This document shows positions 16,202 through 24,982 of a stretch of 64,000 nt of DNA, in pieces. The position numbers were made by a program, and so were the translations under genes. Each line of letters begins with the position of its first letter. Position 1 is the stretch's first letter. The notes below the pieces were generated by a model, which was given only the letters and a program-made list of their open reading frames with translations, made no database searches and had not been told where the DNA came from. The stretch is from Achromobacter xylosoxidans (GTDB lineage: Bacteria; Pseudomonadota; Gammaproteobacteria; Burkholderiales; Burkholderiaceae_B), in contig NZ_MTLG01000112.1 in NCBI RefSeq assembly GCF_002192695.1, positions 62,001 through 126,000 on the forward strand, given 5' to 3'.

Positions 16202-18043
16202 ATGAGTAGAGCAGTTTCGAATCCGCGCCGCCGGTTTGTGCAGGGCCTGGCCACGGGCGGCGCGCTGGCCGGCATGGGCCTGTGGAGCCCGTCCTCGTGG
16301 GCGCAGGCGGGCTCGGCCCGGCAGAGCGTGCTGTCGGGCACCGAGTTCAACCTGGAGATCGGCGAGAGCCCCGCCAATTTCACCGGCGCCCCGCGCATCG
16401 CCACCACGGTCAACGGCATGCTGCCCGCGCCCACGCTGCGCTGGCGCGAAGGCGACCGCGTTACGCTACGCGTCACCAACCGCCTGCGCGAAGACACTTC
16501 GATCCACTGGCACGGCATCATCCTGCCCACCGGCATGGACGGCGTGCCCGGCCTGAGCTTTCCCGGCATCGCCCCTGGCGAAACCTTCACCTACCAGTTC
16601 GACGTGGGCCAGAGCGGCACGTACTGGTATCACAGCCATTCGGGCTTCCAGGAGCAGACCGGGCTTTACGGCGCCATCGTCATCGATCCCAAGCGCCCGG
16701 ACCCGGTGCGCGCGGACCGCGACTATGTCGTCCTGCTGTCCGACTGGACCGACGAAGATCCCATGAGCGTGTTCCGCAAGCTCAAGGTGATGCCCGACTA
16801 TTACAACTACATCCAGCCCACCGTCGGCAGCCTGATCGACGATGCCGAGAAATCCGGCTGGAAGAATGCGTTGAACGAGCGGCTCATGTGGCAGAAGATG
16901 CGCATGAACCAGACCGATCTGGCCGACGTCTCGGGCGCGACCTACACCTTTCTTACCAACGGCAAGTCGCCGGCCGGCAACTGGACCGGCCTGTTCCGTC
17001 CGGGCGAACGGATCCGCCTGCGCTTCATCAACGGGTCGGCCATGACCTACTTCGATGTGCGCATTCCCGGCCTGAAGATGACGGTGGTGGCCGCCGACGG
17101 CCTGGCCGTGCGGCCCGTGGAGGTGGAAGAGTTCCGCATCGCCGTGGCCGAGACCTATGACGTCATCGTCGAACCGCAGGACGAGCGCGCCTATACGATC
17201 TTCTCGCAAGCCATGGACCGCTCCGGCTATGCCCGCGGCACGCTGGCGCCGCGCGAAGGCATGCAGGCCGAGATCCCGGCGCTGGACCCGGTGCAGGTGC
17301 TGACCATGATGGACATGGGCATGGCGCACGACATGCCCGGCATGGACATGGGCGGCTCGCAAGCGGGGGGCATGGACCACGGCGCTCAAGGCGCGATGAA
17401 CGCCGGGACGCAAGGCGGCATGGACCATGGCTCCATGGGAGGCATGAACCACGCAGGCATGGCTGGCATGAATCACGCCGGCATGAACCATGGCGCGGGC
17501 GGCAACGAAGGCGGCATGGTCGAGGTCAAGCACCCCTACCCCGCCGAATACAGTCCCGCCAACTCCATGGTGCCCGACATCGTTTCGACCCGGCTGGACG
17601 ATCCCGGCGTGGGCCTGCGCAACAACGGCCGCCGCGTGCTGACCTACGCCGACCTGCGCTCCATGGTCGAACCGGCGGACAACCGCCCGCCGACCCGCGA
17701 GATCGAGCTGCACCTGACCGGCAACATGGACCGCTACATGTGGTCGTTCAACGGACTGAAGTTCACCGAGGCCAAGCCCATCGTGCTCAAGTATGGCGAG
17801 CGCGTGCGCTTCGTGCTGGTCAACGACACCATGATGACGCACCCCATCCACCTGCATGGCTTGTGGAGCGACCTCGAATCCGCCGACGGCAATTTCCAGG
17901 TGCGCAAGCACACGATCAGCCTGAACCCGGCGCAGCGCCTCAGCTACCGCGTCAGCGCGGACGCGCGCGGCAACTGGGCCTATCACTGCCATTTGCTGTT
18001 CCACATGGAGGCCGGCATGTTCCGCGCGGTCGTCGTGGAATAG
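16202..18043 (+). CDS. copA: Copper-resistance multicopper oxidase CopA
   Basis: 613-residue periplasmic oxidase that oxidises Cu(I) and binds copper. The N-terminus has a twin-arginine signal (NPRRRFVQGLATGG). Copper ligand sets are complete: HWHG at about 102, HSH at about 144, HPIHLHG at about 547, and HCHLLFHMEAGM at about 595. Between the second and third cupredoxin domains is a Met/His-rich insert (about 370-440) with repeated MDHG, MNHAGM and GGMDH units, typical of CopA (PcoA). It shares its symbol with, but is unrelated to, the copper ATPase at 26686. Confidence 0.95.
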   Translation: MSRAVSNPRRRFVQGLATGGALAGMGLWSPSSWAQAGSARQSVLSGTEFNLEIGESPANFTGAPRIATTVNGMLPAPTLRWREGDRVTLRVTNRLREDTSIHWHGIILPTGMDGVPGLSFPGIAPGETFTYQFDVGQSGTYWYHSHSGFQEQTGLYGAIVIDPKRPDPVRADRDYVVLLSDWTDEDPMSVFRKLKVMPDYYNYIQPTVGSLIDDAEKSGWKNALNERLMWQKMRMNQTDLADVSGATYTFLTNGKSPAGNWTGLFRPGERIRLRFINGSAMTYFDVRIPGLKMTVVAADGLAVRPVEVEEFRIAVAETYDVIVEPQDERAYTIFSQAMDRSGYARGTLAPREGMQAEIPALDPVQVLTMMDMGMAHDMPGMDMGGSQAGGMDHGAQGAMNAGTQGGMDHGSMGGMNHAGMAGMNHAGMNHGAGGNEGGMVEVKHPYPAEYSPANSMVPDIVSTRLDDPGVGLRNNGRRVLTYADLRSMVEPADNRPPTREIELHLTGNMDRYMWSFNGLKFTEAKPIVLKYGERVRFVLVNDTMMTHPIHLHGLWSDLESADGNFQVRKHTISLNPAQRLSYRVSADARGNWAYHCHLLFHMEAGMFRAVVVE

Positions 18044-18051
18044 GGGGAATA

Positions 18052-19167
18052 ATGAGAACAATGACATCCAGAAAGCGCTGGCCCGGGCTCGTCGCGGGCG
18101 CCGCCCTCCTTTCCGCCGCCTCCGGACTGGCCCTGGCGCAGACGCCGGCGGGAACGATGAGCGGCATGGATCATGGCTCGATGCAGGGCATGGATCACGG
18201 CTCCATGCAAGGCATGGACCATGGTTCGAACGAGGGATCCGCTGCGGCCCCGAAAAAGGGCATGGACCACAGCTCAATGCCAGGCATGGACCACGGCTCG
18301 ATGCAGGGCCAGGCCCCGGCCTCGAAGAAGGGCACGGACCACGGTTCCATGAAAGGCATGGATCACGGTTCGATGAAAGGCATGGATCACGGTTCGATGC
18401 CTGGCATGGACCACAGTTCTATGCCCGGCATGGACGAATCCTCGCGCAAAGGCCCGCCGGTGGGTTCCCTGCCCTCCAGCGACGGCAGCACCGAGCAGCG
18501 TTACGCCGCCTACCGCATCCATCCGCACATGATGGACAACGTCGTCACCAGCCATCTGCTGTTCGACAAGCTCGGCGTCGCCTATGACCGCAACGAACAG
18601 ACCAGCCTGCAATGGGACGGCCAGTTCTGGATCGGCCGCGACCTGAACAAACTGTGGATCAAGAGCGAGGGCGATCGCCTGAACGGCAGCACGGATGCCA
18701 AGATCGAGGCCTTCTGGAGCCACACGATATCGCCGTTCTGGGACTTTCAGCTGGGCGCGCGGCGCGATTTCGGCACGGGTCCGAAACGCAACTGGGCTGC
18801 GCTCGGCGTGCAGGGCGTGGCGCCCTACGGCATCGAGACCGAGATCACCGGCTATGTCGGCGGATCCGGCAGGACTGCGCTGGCGCTGAAGGCGGAGTAC
18901 GACCTGCTGCTTACCCAACGCCTGATCCTCACGCCCGAGATCGAAGCCAGCCTGAACGGCAAGAACGACGAGGCGCGCGGCGTGGGCTCGGGTCTGTCGG
19001 ATGCATCGTTCTCCTTGCGGCTGCGCTACGAAGTCACGCGCGAATTCGCGCCTTATGTCGGCGTGTCGTTCGGGCGCAAGTTCGGCAAGACCGCAAGCTA
19101 CGCCAGCGAAGCCGGAGAAAGCCGTTCCGAACGCGCCATCCTGGCCGGCGTGCGCATCTGGTTCTAG
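18052..19167 (+). CDS. copB: Outer-membrane copper-resistance protein CopB
   Basis: 371 residues. The signal peptide (to about residue 29) is followed by a long Met/His-rich region (about 35-130) built from tandem MDHGSM-type units, some changed to MDHSSM or separated by KKG. The C-terminal 240 residues are the CopB/PcoB beta-barrel domain, ending with VRIWF, whose terminal Phe is typical of outer-membrane proteins. The start at 18052 follows GGGGGAA; an ATG at 18061 is possible. It is the last gene of the cop operon, 8 bp after copA, followed by a strong terminator. Confidence 0.93.
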   Translation: MRTMTSRKRWPGLVAGAALLSAASGLALAQTPAGTMSGMDHGSMQGMDHGSMQGMDHGSNEGSAAAPKKGMDHSSMPGMDHGSMQGQAPASKKGTDHGSMKGMDHGSMKGMDHGSMPGMDHSSMPGMDESSRKGPPVGSLPSSDGSTEQRYAAYRIHPHMMDNVVTSHLLFDKLGVAYDRNEQTSLQWDGQFWIGRDLNKLWIKSEGDRLNGSTDAKIEAFWSHTISPFWDFQLGARRDFGTGPKRNWAALGVQGVAPYGIETEITGYVGGSGRTALALKAEYDLLLTQRLILTPEIEASLNGKNDEARGVGSGLSDASFSLRLRYEVTREFAPYVGVSFGRKFGKTASYASEAGESRSERAILAGVRIWF

Positions 19168-19174
19168 GCAGCCG

Positions 19175-19210
19175 CGGCGCCGCAACTTGCGGCGCCGATC
19201 GGCACTTTTT
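19175..19210 (+). terminator. Rho-independent terminator of the cop operon
   Basis: CGGCGCCGC and GCGGCGCCG form a perfect 9-bp stem around AACTT (19175-19197). Five T residues follow at 19206-19210 after a short spacer. It separates the copper operon from the ccm promoter, so ccm needs its own promoter. Confidence 0.8.
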
Positions 19211-19269
19211 CAACTGCTCCGTGCGCTGCGCCGCGAACTGTACTGAACCATGGCCGTTTTGAGGCGAAC

Positions 19270-19324
19270 ATTACAGGAATGTAAACCGCCAGCAATGTGA
19301 CGGTCAGACGCGCCTCCCTATAGT
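19270..19324 (+). promoter_or_regulatory. CopR-type box and promoter of the ccm operon
   Basis: ATTACAGGAATGTAAA (19270-19285) contains the perfect dyad TTACA-N4-TGTAA. A -35-like GTGACG (19297-19302), a 16-bp spacer and -10 TATAGT (19319-19324) follow; the ccmA ATG is at 19357. The 14-mer GAACATTACAGGAA and its distance to the -10 are identical to the site upstream of the copper-resistance operon. This points to shared control by the copper two-component system. Confidence 0.62.
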
Positions 19325-19356
19325 TGCCCCTTTGTCCACACAGCGGCGGGGCGGCA

Positions 19357-19971
19357 ATGCTTGAAGCGATGGGTCTGGGTTGCATGCGCGCGGAGCGTCC
19401 GCTGTTCAAGGAGCTGGCTTTGCACGTGGCGCCCGGCGAATGCCTATTCGTGCACGGACGCAACGGCAGCGGCAAGACCAGCCTGCTGCGCATTCTGGCC
19501 GGCTTGGCGCGGCCCGCGCGCGGCAAGGTGCTCTGGCAGGGACTCGGCATCTCGCAACCTGGCAACAGGTATCGCGGCCAGTTCTTTTATGTGGGCCATG
19601 CCGATGGCCTCAGCGGCGAACTCAGCGCCGCCCAGAATCTGCACGCGCTGCAGGCCGCAAGCGGATATGCGGACCGTCCCGCTGCCATTGCGTTCGCGCT
19701 GCGCGAGGCAGGCCTCGAAGGCAAGGAGCATGTTCCGATCCGTGCCCTCTCGGCGGGCCAGAGGCGGCGGGCAGCCCTTGCTCGCCTGCTTGCCGAGTTC
19801 CGGCCCCTCTGGATTCTCGACGAACCCGTGACCGCCCTGGACGCCGGCGCTCACTCGTGGCTGGCACGCGCCATGGATCGCCATCTGCGCGATGGCGGCG
19901 CGATCGTGGCGACGAGCCATCAGGAGATCGCGCTGGACCATGCGCACAAGCAGATCCGGCTTGGCTCCTAG
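19357..19971 (+). CDS. ccmA: Heme exporter ATP-binding protein CcmA
   Basis: 204-residue ABC ATPase of the CcmABCD complex, which releases holo-CcmE for cytochrome c maturation. Walker A is GRNGSGKTSLLR (about 36-47), the ABC signature is LSAGQRRRAALARLL, and Walker B is LWILDEPVTALD. I chose the ATG at 19357 over an upstream TTG at 19324 because it fits the family length and the TTG overlaps the -10 element. It is the first gene of a tightly packed nine-gene ccm operon. Confidence 0.95.
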   Translation: MLEAMGLGCMRAERPLFKELALHVAPGECLFVHGRNGSGKTSLLRILAGLARPARGKVLWQGLGISQPGNRYRGQFFYVGHADGLSGELSAAQNLHALQAASGYADRPAAIAFALREAGLEGKEHVPIRALSAGQRRRAALARLLAEFRPLWILDEPVTALDAGAHSWLARAMDRHLRDGGAIVATSHQEIALDHAHKQIRLGS

Positions 19972-19974
19972 CGC

Positions 19975-20652
19975 ATGAATTCCATGCCGAAATTGCTCTC
20001 GGCCGTTGCGCTGCGCGACCTGCGCATCGCTCAACGGCGCGCCAGCGATACGCTGACGCCGCTGGCCTTCTTCCTGGTGGCCGCCAGCCTGTTCCCCCTG
20101 GCGGTCGGCCCCGAACGGGAAATACTGCGCGCCATTGCGCCAGGCGTGCTCTGGGTGATGGCCTTGCTGTCCTGCCTGATGTCGCTGGGCCGCCTGTTCG
20201 AGGCAGACCATCGCGACGGTTCGCTGGAGCAATTGATGCTGTGCGCCGCGCCCTTGCCGGTGATCGTGCTGGGCAAGGTCGCGGCCCACTGGCTGCTGTC
20301 CGGGTTGCCGCTGACCTTGCTTGCGCCCGTGCTGGGCCTGCAATTCGGCCTGGATGCCGCCGCCCTTTTGTTCCTGACGCTGGGCCTGGCCATCGGCACG
20401 CCCGCCCTCGGCCTGATCGGCGCCATCGGCGCGGCGCTCACCCTGACCGCTCGTGGCGGCGGGGCGCTGCTGGCCCTGCTGGTCCTGCCTCTCTTCATTC
20501 CCATTCTCATATTCGGCGCCGGCGCGGTGCAGGCGGCCCAAAGCGGCCTGGGCGCGAGCGCGCACCTGTCGCTGCTGGGCGCCGTGCTGGCCTTGTCCCT
20601 GTTCTTCGCGCCGCTGGCCGCCGCCGCGGCGATACGCATCTCACTGGAATGA
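19975..20652 (+). CDS. ccmB: Heme exporter membrane protein CcmB
   Basis: 225-residue integral membrane subunit with six predicted helices that partners the CcmA ATPase. The family segment MSLGRLFEADHRDGSLEQLML is visible at about residues 62-82. It starts 3 bp after the ccmA stop codon and is followed 7 bp later by ccmC. Confidence 0.95.
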   Translation: MNSMPKLLSAVALRDLRIAQRRASDTLTPLAFFLVAASLFPLAVGPEREILRAIAPGVLWVMALLSCLMSLGRLFEADHRDGSLEQLMLCAAPLPVIVLGKVAAHWLLSGLPLTLLAPVLGLQFGLDAAALLFLTLGLAIGTPALGLIGAIGAALTLTARGGGALLALLVLPLFIPILIFGAGAVQAAQSGLGASAHLSLLGAVLALSLFFAPLAAAAAIRISLE

Positions 20653-20659
20653 GGAGCCC

Positions 20660-21394
20660 ATGATCCGCTGGTTTCACTATGCCTCGCCCAAGGCTTTCTA
20701 CCCCTGGGCCGGAAAGGCGATCCCCTGGTTCGCCACGGCTGCGGTCCTGCTGGCCGCGGCCGGCCTCTATATCGGCTTTATCGTCGCGCCCGCCGATTTT
20801 CAACAAGGCCAGGGCTACCGCATCATCTTCGTCCACGTCCCGGTCTCCTGGATGTCGATGTTCGTCTATCTGGTGATGGCGTTCTGGGCCCTGATCCACC
20901 TGGTCCTCAACAGCAGGCTGTCGGCCATGATGATTGCCGCGCTGGCGCCGACCGGCGCGCTGTTCACGTTTCTGTCGCTCTGGACCGGCGCGCTGTGGGG
21001 CAAGCCCATGTGGGGCGCTTGGTGGGTCTGGGACGCGCGGCTGACCTCGGAATTGATCCTGCTGTTCCTGTACGCGGGCTACCTCGCCTTGAAGGCGGCC
21101 ATCGACGATCCGCAGCGCGCCGACCGGGCGGGATCGGTGCTGGTGCTGGCCGGCGTGGTCAACATTCCCATCATCTATTTTTCGGTGCAATGGTGGAGCA
21201 CCTTGCACCAGGGCGCTTCGGTATCCCTGACCGCCGCGCCCAGCATGGCCGGCATCATGCTCGCCGGCATGCTGCTGATGTCCCTGGCCGCGTGGATGTA
21301 CTGCATCGCGACGGCGCTGGCGCGCCTGCGCTGCATCGTGCTCGAACGCGAGCGGCACGCGGCCTGGATCCGCGAACAATGGAGTAGCGAATGA
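20660..21394 (+). CDS. ccmC: Heme exporter / heme-handling protein CcmC
   Basis: 244-residue, six-helix membrane protein that attaches heme to CcmE. It carries the tryptophan-rich WWD motif (WGAWWVWDARLTSELIL, about residues 117-133) and the flanking periplasmic histidines that hold heme (in FVHVPVSW and STLHQG). The frame is open upstream inside ccmB, but the ATG at 20660 follows GAGGAG and gives the family length. Its stop codon overlaps the start of ccmD. Confidence 0.96.
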   Translation: MIRWFHYASPKAFYPWAGKAIPWFATAAVLLAAAGLYIGFIVAPADFQQGQGYRIIFVHVPVSWMSMFVYLVMAFWALIHLVLNSRLSAMMIAALAPTGALFTFLSLWTGALWGKPMWGAWWVWDARLTSELILLFLYAGYLALKAAIDDPQRADRAGSVLVLAGVVNIPIIYFSVQWWSTLHQGASVSLTAAPSMAGIMLAGMLLMSLAAWMYCIATALARLRCIVLERERHAAWIREQWSSE

Positions 21395-21576
21395 TGCATT
21401 GGTCCAGTCTGGGCGAATTCCTCGCCATGGGCGGTTATGCGGTTTACGTGTGGGGATCGCTGCTGATGACGGCGTTCCTGCTGGGTGGCGAACAGCTGCT
21501 GCTGGCGCGCCGCCGCCGCGCGATCCAGGCGGGTCCGCGCCCCGCCGCTGAATGGCGGGAGACCGGCGATGCATAA
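21391..21576 (+). CDS. ccmD: Heme exporter protein CcmD
   Basis: 61-residue single-helix membrane protein. The N-terminal [22 protein letters not shown] is typical of CcmD, and the C-terminal cytoplasmic tail is basic (RRRRAIQAG). CcmD stabilises the CcmABC complex and promotes release of holo-CcmE. It overlaps the end of ccmC by 4 bp and the start of ccmE by 8 bp. A second ATG three bases on (21394) is equally possible as start. Confidence 0.93.
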   Translation: MMHWSSLGEFLAMGGYAVYVWGSLLMTAFLLGGEQLLLARRRRAIQAGPRPAAEWRETGDA

Positions 21577-22036
21577 GCGGACACGGCGCTTGTGGCTGGC
21601 CCTGGGCGGCCTGGCCTCGGTAGGCGTGGCCAGCGCCCTGGTGCTGAACGCCTTCCAGAGCAATCTGGTGTTCTTCTACACGCCCACCCAGGTCAGCAAC
21701 AACGAAGCGCCGGCAGGACGCGCCTTCCGCGTGGGCGGCATGGTCCAAACCGGCAGCGTGCAACGCACGCCGGGCACGCTGACCGTCCGTTTCGTCGTGA
21801 CCGACACGGCCCACACCGTTCCCGTGGCCTATGAAGGCATCCTGCCGGACCTGTTCAGCGAAGGAAAAGGCGTCGTGGCGCAGGGCAGGCTGGACGGCAA
21901 TGGCTTGTTCCGCGCCGAGGAAGTGCTGGCCAAGCATGACGAGAACTACATGCCGCCCGAGGCGCAGCACGCGATCGATCAGGCCGCATCGCAGGCCGCA
22001 CCAAAGACCGCCCCGCAGGAGGCCCGCCCCCGATGA
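21569..22036 (+). CDS. ccmE: Cytochrome c maturation heme chaperone CcmE
   Basis: 155 residues: a cytoplasmic basic start, one membrane anchor (about 9-28), then the periplasmic OB-fold. The covalent heme ligand His and the nearby Tyr lie in [10 protein letters not shown] (about residues 124-133), so this is the common HxxxY type. The tail is Ala/Pro-rich. It starts inside ccmD and overlaps ccmF by 4 bp. Confidence 0.96.
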   Translation: MHKRTRRLWLALGGLASVGVASALVLNAFQSNLVFFYTPTQVSNNEAPAGRAFRVGGMVQTGSVQRTPGTLTVRFVVTDTAHTVPVAYEGILPDLFSEGKGVVAQGRLDGNGLFRAEEVLAKHDENYMPPEAQHAIDQAASQAAPKTAPQEARPR

Positions 22037-24009
22037 TTCCGGAACTCGCTCATTTCGCCCTGATCCTGACGCTCTTCGTCGCGTTGGCGCAAGGCGTGCT
22101 CGCGCTGCGCGGCGCGGCCCTGGACCGCGCGGACTGGATCGCCATTGCGCGGCCCGCCGCGCAGATCCAGTTCCTGCTGGTGTCCTTCAGCCTCGCGGCG
22201 CTGGTCTGGTCTTTCGCGGCCAAGGACTATTCGGTGGCCTATGTGGCCTACAACTCCAATTCCCAATTGCCCTTGTTCTACCGCGTCGCAGCCACCTGGG
22301 GCGGGCATGAAGGCTCGCTGCTGCTGTGGATGTTCATGCAGACGGGCTGGGCTTGCGCGGTCAGCCTGTTTTCGCGGCAGTTGCCCGACGCCATGGTCGC
22401 GCGCGTGCTGGGCGTGCTGGGCCTGATCAGCACGGGCTTCCTGCTGTTCGTGCTGCTGACGTCGAATCCGTTCGAGCGCCTGGTCCCGGCCCCGGCTGAC
22501 GGATTGGACCTGAACACGCTGCTGCAGGACATCGGCCTGATCTTCCACCCGCCGCTGCTGTACATGGGTTATGTGGGGTTTTCGGTGGCGTTCGCGTTCG
22601 CCATCGCCGCGCTGCTGTCGGGCAATCTCGATGCGGTCTGGGCCCGCTGGTCGCGTCCCTGGACCACGGCGGCCTGGCTGTTCCTGACGCTGGGCATCGC
22701 GGTCGGCAGCTGGTGGGCCTACTACGAGCTGGGCTGGGGCGGCTGGTGGTTCTGGGATCCGGTGGAAAACGCCTCCTTCATCCCCTGGCTGGCCGGCACG
22801 GCGCTGATCCACTCGCTGGCCGTGACCGAGAAGCGCGGCAGCTTCAAGAGCTGGACCGTGCTGCTGGCGATCGGCACGTTTGCACTGGCCCTGCTGGGTG
22901 CGTTCCTGGTGCGTTCGGGCGTGCTGACCTCGGTGCATGCGTTCGCGACGGACCCGGCGCGCGGCGTATTCATCCTGGCGCTGTTCACCGTCACGGTCGG
23001 CAGCTCCCTGTTCCTGTATGCCCTGCGCGCGCCCCGGATAGGCCACGGCGGCCAGTTCGCGTTCGTGTCGCGCGAATCGTTATTGCTGGTCAACAACGTG
23101 CTGCTCGCGGTCGCCGCCGCGACCGTGCTGCTGGGTACGCTCTATCCCCTGATCATCGATGCGCTGGGCCTGGGCAAGCTGTCGGTCGGACCGCCCTACT
23201 TCAATGCCGTCTTCGTGCCGCTGATGGTGCCGGCGCTGCTGCTCATGGCGGTGGGCCCCATCGCCAACTGGAAATCGGCCGATGCTGGCAGCCTGCTCAA
23301 ACGCCTGTCGATTCCCGCGGCGCTGGCCGTGCTGGCGGGCGTGGGCGTTCCCCTGCTCTTCGGCCGCTGGTCCGCGGGCGCGGCGCTGGGGCTGGGACTG
23401 GCCGTGTGGTTGGCGACCGCCATCGCCGTGGACGTCGCCAAGCGCATCCGCGCGACCCGCGAGCGCTGGTGGCGCCAGCCGCGCAGCTGGCTGGGCATGC
23501 ATCTGGCCCATCTGGGCGTGGCGGCGTTCGTTGCCGGAGTCGCGCTGGTGGGCAGCTACGAGACCGAACAGGATCTGCTGATGCAGCCCGGGCAAAGCGC
23601 GCCGGTGGCTTCGTACCGCGTCGAATTCAAAGGCGTGGAACGCGTGCGCGGCCCGAACTACGAGTCTGAAATGGGTACCTTCACGCTCTATCGCGGCGAA
23701 CGGCGCCTGCGCGACCTGCGCCCCGAAAAGCGCACCTATGCCTCCTCGGCGCTGCCGATGACGGAGGCGGCCATCGCCGCCAACGGCCTGCGCCACGTCT
23801 ACGTCGCGCTGGGCGAGCCCGAGCAGGACGGCGCCTGGAGCGTGCGCCTGTACTACAAGCCGTTCGTGGACTGGATCTGGGGCGGCTGCATCCTCATGGC
23901 CCTGGGCGGCCTGCTGGCGGTCAGCGATCCGCGCTATCGCCTGAAGCGGCGCGAGCAAAAGCAGCCGCGACCCACAGGGCCGCAGACGCCCGCGGAGGCC
24001 AGGCCATGA
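22033..24009 (+). CDS. ccmF: Heme lyase subunit CcmF
   Basis: 658-residue polytopic membrane protein, about 15 helices. It carries the WWD domain ([19 protein letters not shown], about residues 238-256) and the periplasmic histidines of the CcmF heme site ([11 protein letters not shown] near 96 and the [11 protein letters not shown] region). With CcmH and CcmI it ligates heme to apocytochrome c. ATGA overlaps occur at both ends (ccmE and ccmG). Confidence 0.96.
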   Translation: MIPELAHFALILTLFVALAQGVLALRGAALDRADWIAIARPAAQIQFLLVSFSLAALVWSFAAKDYSVAYVAYNSNSQLPLFYRVAATWGGHEGSLLLWMFMQTGWACAVSLFSRQLPDAMVARVLGVLGLISTGFLLFVLLTSNPFERLVPAPADGLDLNTLLQDIGLIFHPPLLYMGYVGFSVAFAFAIAALLSGNLDAVWARWSRPWTTAAWLFLTLGIAVGSWWAYYELGWGGWWFWDPVENASFIPWLAGTALIHSLAVTEKRGSFKSWTVLLAIGTFALALLGAFLVRSGVLTSVHAFATDPARGVFILALFTVTVGSSLFLYALRAPRIGHGGQFAFVSRESLLLVNNVLLAVAAATVLLGTLYPLIIDALGLGKLSVGPPYFNAVFVPLMVPALLLMAVGPIANWKSADAGSLLKRLSIPAALAVLAGVGVPLLFGRWSAGAALGLGLAVWLATAIAVDVAKRIRATRERWWRQPRSWLGMHLAHLGVAAFVAGVALVGSYETEQDLLMQPGQSAPVASYRVEFKGVERVRGPNYESEMGTFTLYRGERRLRDLRPEKRTYASSALPMTEAAIAANGLRHVYVALGEPEQDGAWSVRLYYKPFVDWIWGGCILMALGGLLAVSDPRYRLKRREQKQPRPTGPQTPAEARP

Positions 24010-24527
24010 GCCGCTACATCTGGCCGCTGGCGGGCTTCGTGGTGCTGGTGTTCTTTCTGGGGATCGGCCTGACCCTCAACCCATCCGAAGTGCCGTCGCC
24101 GCTGATCGACAAGCCGGCGCCCGCGTTTGCCCTGCCCGAACTGCATGAGCCGCAAAAGACCTTCACGCCCGAGAGCATGAAAGGCCGGGTATGGGTACTG
24201 AACGTCTGGGCGTCCTGGTGCTATGCCTGCCTGACGGAACACACCTACATCCAGGAACTGTCGTCGCAACACGGCGTGCCGGTGATCGGCCTGAACTACA
24301 AGGACATCCGGACCGAGGCCATCGCCTGGCTGGCGCGCAACGGCGACTCCTACGAGAAATCCGTATCCGACAGCGACGGCAAGGCCGGCATCGACTATGG
24401 CGTCTATGGCGTGCCGGAGACCTTCGTCATCGATCAGGCCGGGATCATCCGCTACAAGCACATCGGTCCGGTAAGCGCAGAATCGCTGCGCGATACCCTC
24501 TTGCCGCTGATCCGGGGGCTGCAATGA
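24006..24527 (+). CDS. ccmG: Thiol:disulfide interchange protein CcmG (DsbE)
   Basis: 173 residues: an N-terminal membrane anchor (about 5-23) and a periplasmic thioredoxin-like domain. The active site is WASWCYAC, that is CYAC, where most CcmG proteins have CVPC or CPTC; the cysteines are intact. The cis-proline region is GVPETFVID. It reduces apocytochrome c haem-binding cysteines or CcmH, receiving electrons from a CcdA/DsbD protein; a CcdA-like gene lies at the end of this cluster. It overlaps both ccmF and ccmH. Confidence 0.94.
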   Translation: MSRYIWPLAGFVVLVFFLGIGLTLNPSEVPSPLIDKPAPAFALPELHEPQKTFTPESMKGRVWVLNVWASWCYACLTEHTYIQELSSQHGVPVIGLNYKDIRTEAIAWLARNGDSYEKSVSDSDGKAGIDYGVYGVPETFVIDQAGIIRYKHIGPVSAESLRDTLLPLIRGLQ

Positions 24528-24982
24528 AGGCCGTCCTGCGCGCATTGGCGCTATTGCTGGCGTTGGGCTACGGCTCGGGCGCCCATGGTTCGGCCGAAGA
24601 CCGCCGCGTCAACGAGATCGCTTCGGAGCTGCGCTGCCTGGTCTGCCAGAACGAATCCATCGCCGCATCGCGCGCCGACCTGGCGGTCGACCTGCGCCGC
24701 CAGATCCGTCAACAGCTGGACGCCGGCAAGTCGGAAGCCGAGATCCTGGCCTATATGGAGGCGAGGTACGGCGACTTCATCCTGTACCGGCCGCGCCTGA
24801 AAGCTGCCACGCTGCTGCTGTGGTTCGGCCCGGCCGCGCTGCTGGCCGCCGGCTTGGCCGCGCTGGCCCTGACCTTGCGCCGTCGCAGGTTGCGCCAGCA
24901 GCGCCCCGCGCTGACGCCTGCGGAGCGCCGGGCTGCCAACGCTCTGCTTGGCGTCGACACTGAAAAAGGATCAGGAACATGA
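24524..24982 (+). CDS. ccmH: Cytochrome c maturation protein CcmH
   Basis: 152 residues. A signal or anchor sequence (1-24) precedes the periplasmic thiol domain with LRCLVCQNESIAAS (CxxC, about residues 36-43). A membrane helix follows (about 88-110), then a basic cytoplasmic tail. It handles the apocytochrome disulfide/thiol pair for heme ligation. The frame is open upstream in ccmG; the ATG at 24524 overlaps the ccmG stop codon. It is the short, CcmI-less form, with the TPR part encoded separately by the next gene. Confidence 0.94.
   Translation: MKAVLRALALLLALGYGSGAHGSAEDRRVNEIASELRCLVCQNESIAASRADLAVDLRRQIRQQLDAGKSEAEILAYMEARYGDFILYRPRLKAATLLLWFGPAALLAAGLAALALTLRRRRLRQQRPALTPAERRAANALLGVDTEKGSGT

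Noticed and set aside
16208-16230. tRNA-like TTTCGAATCC string near the copA start
   Set aside because: No acceptor or anticodon stem surrounds it; it is part of the CopA coding sequence.
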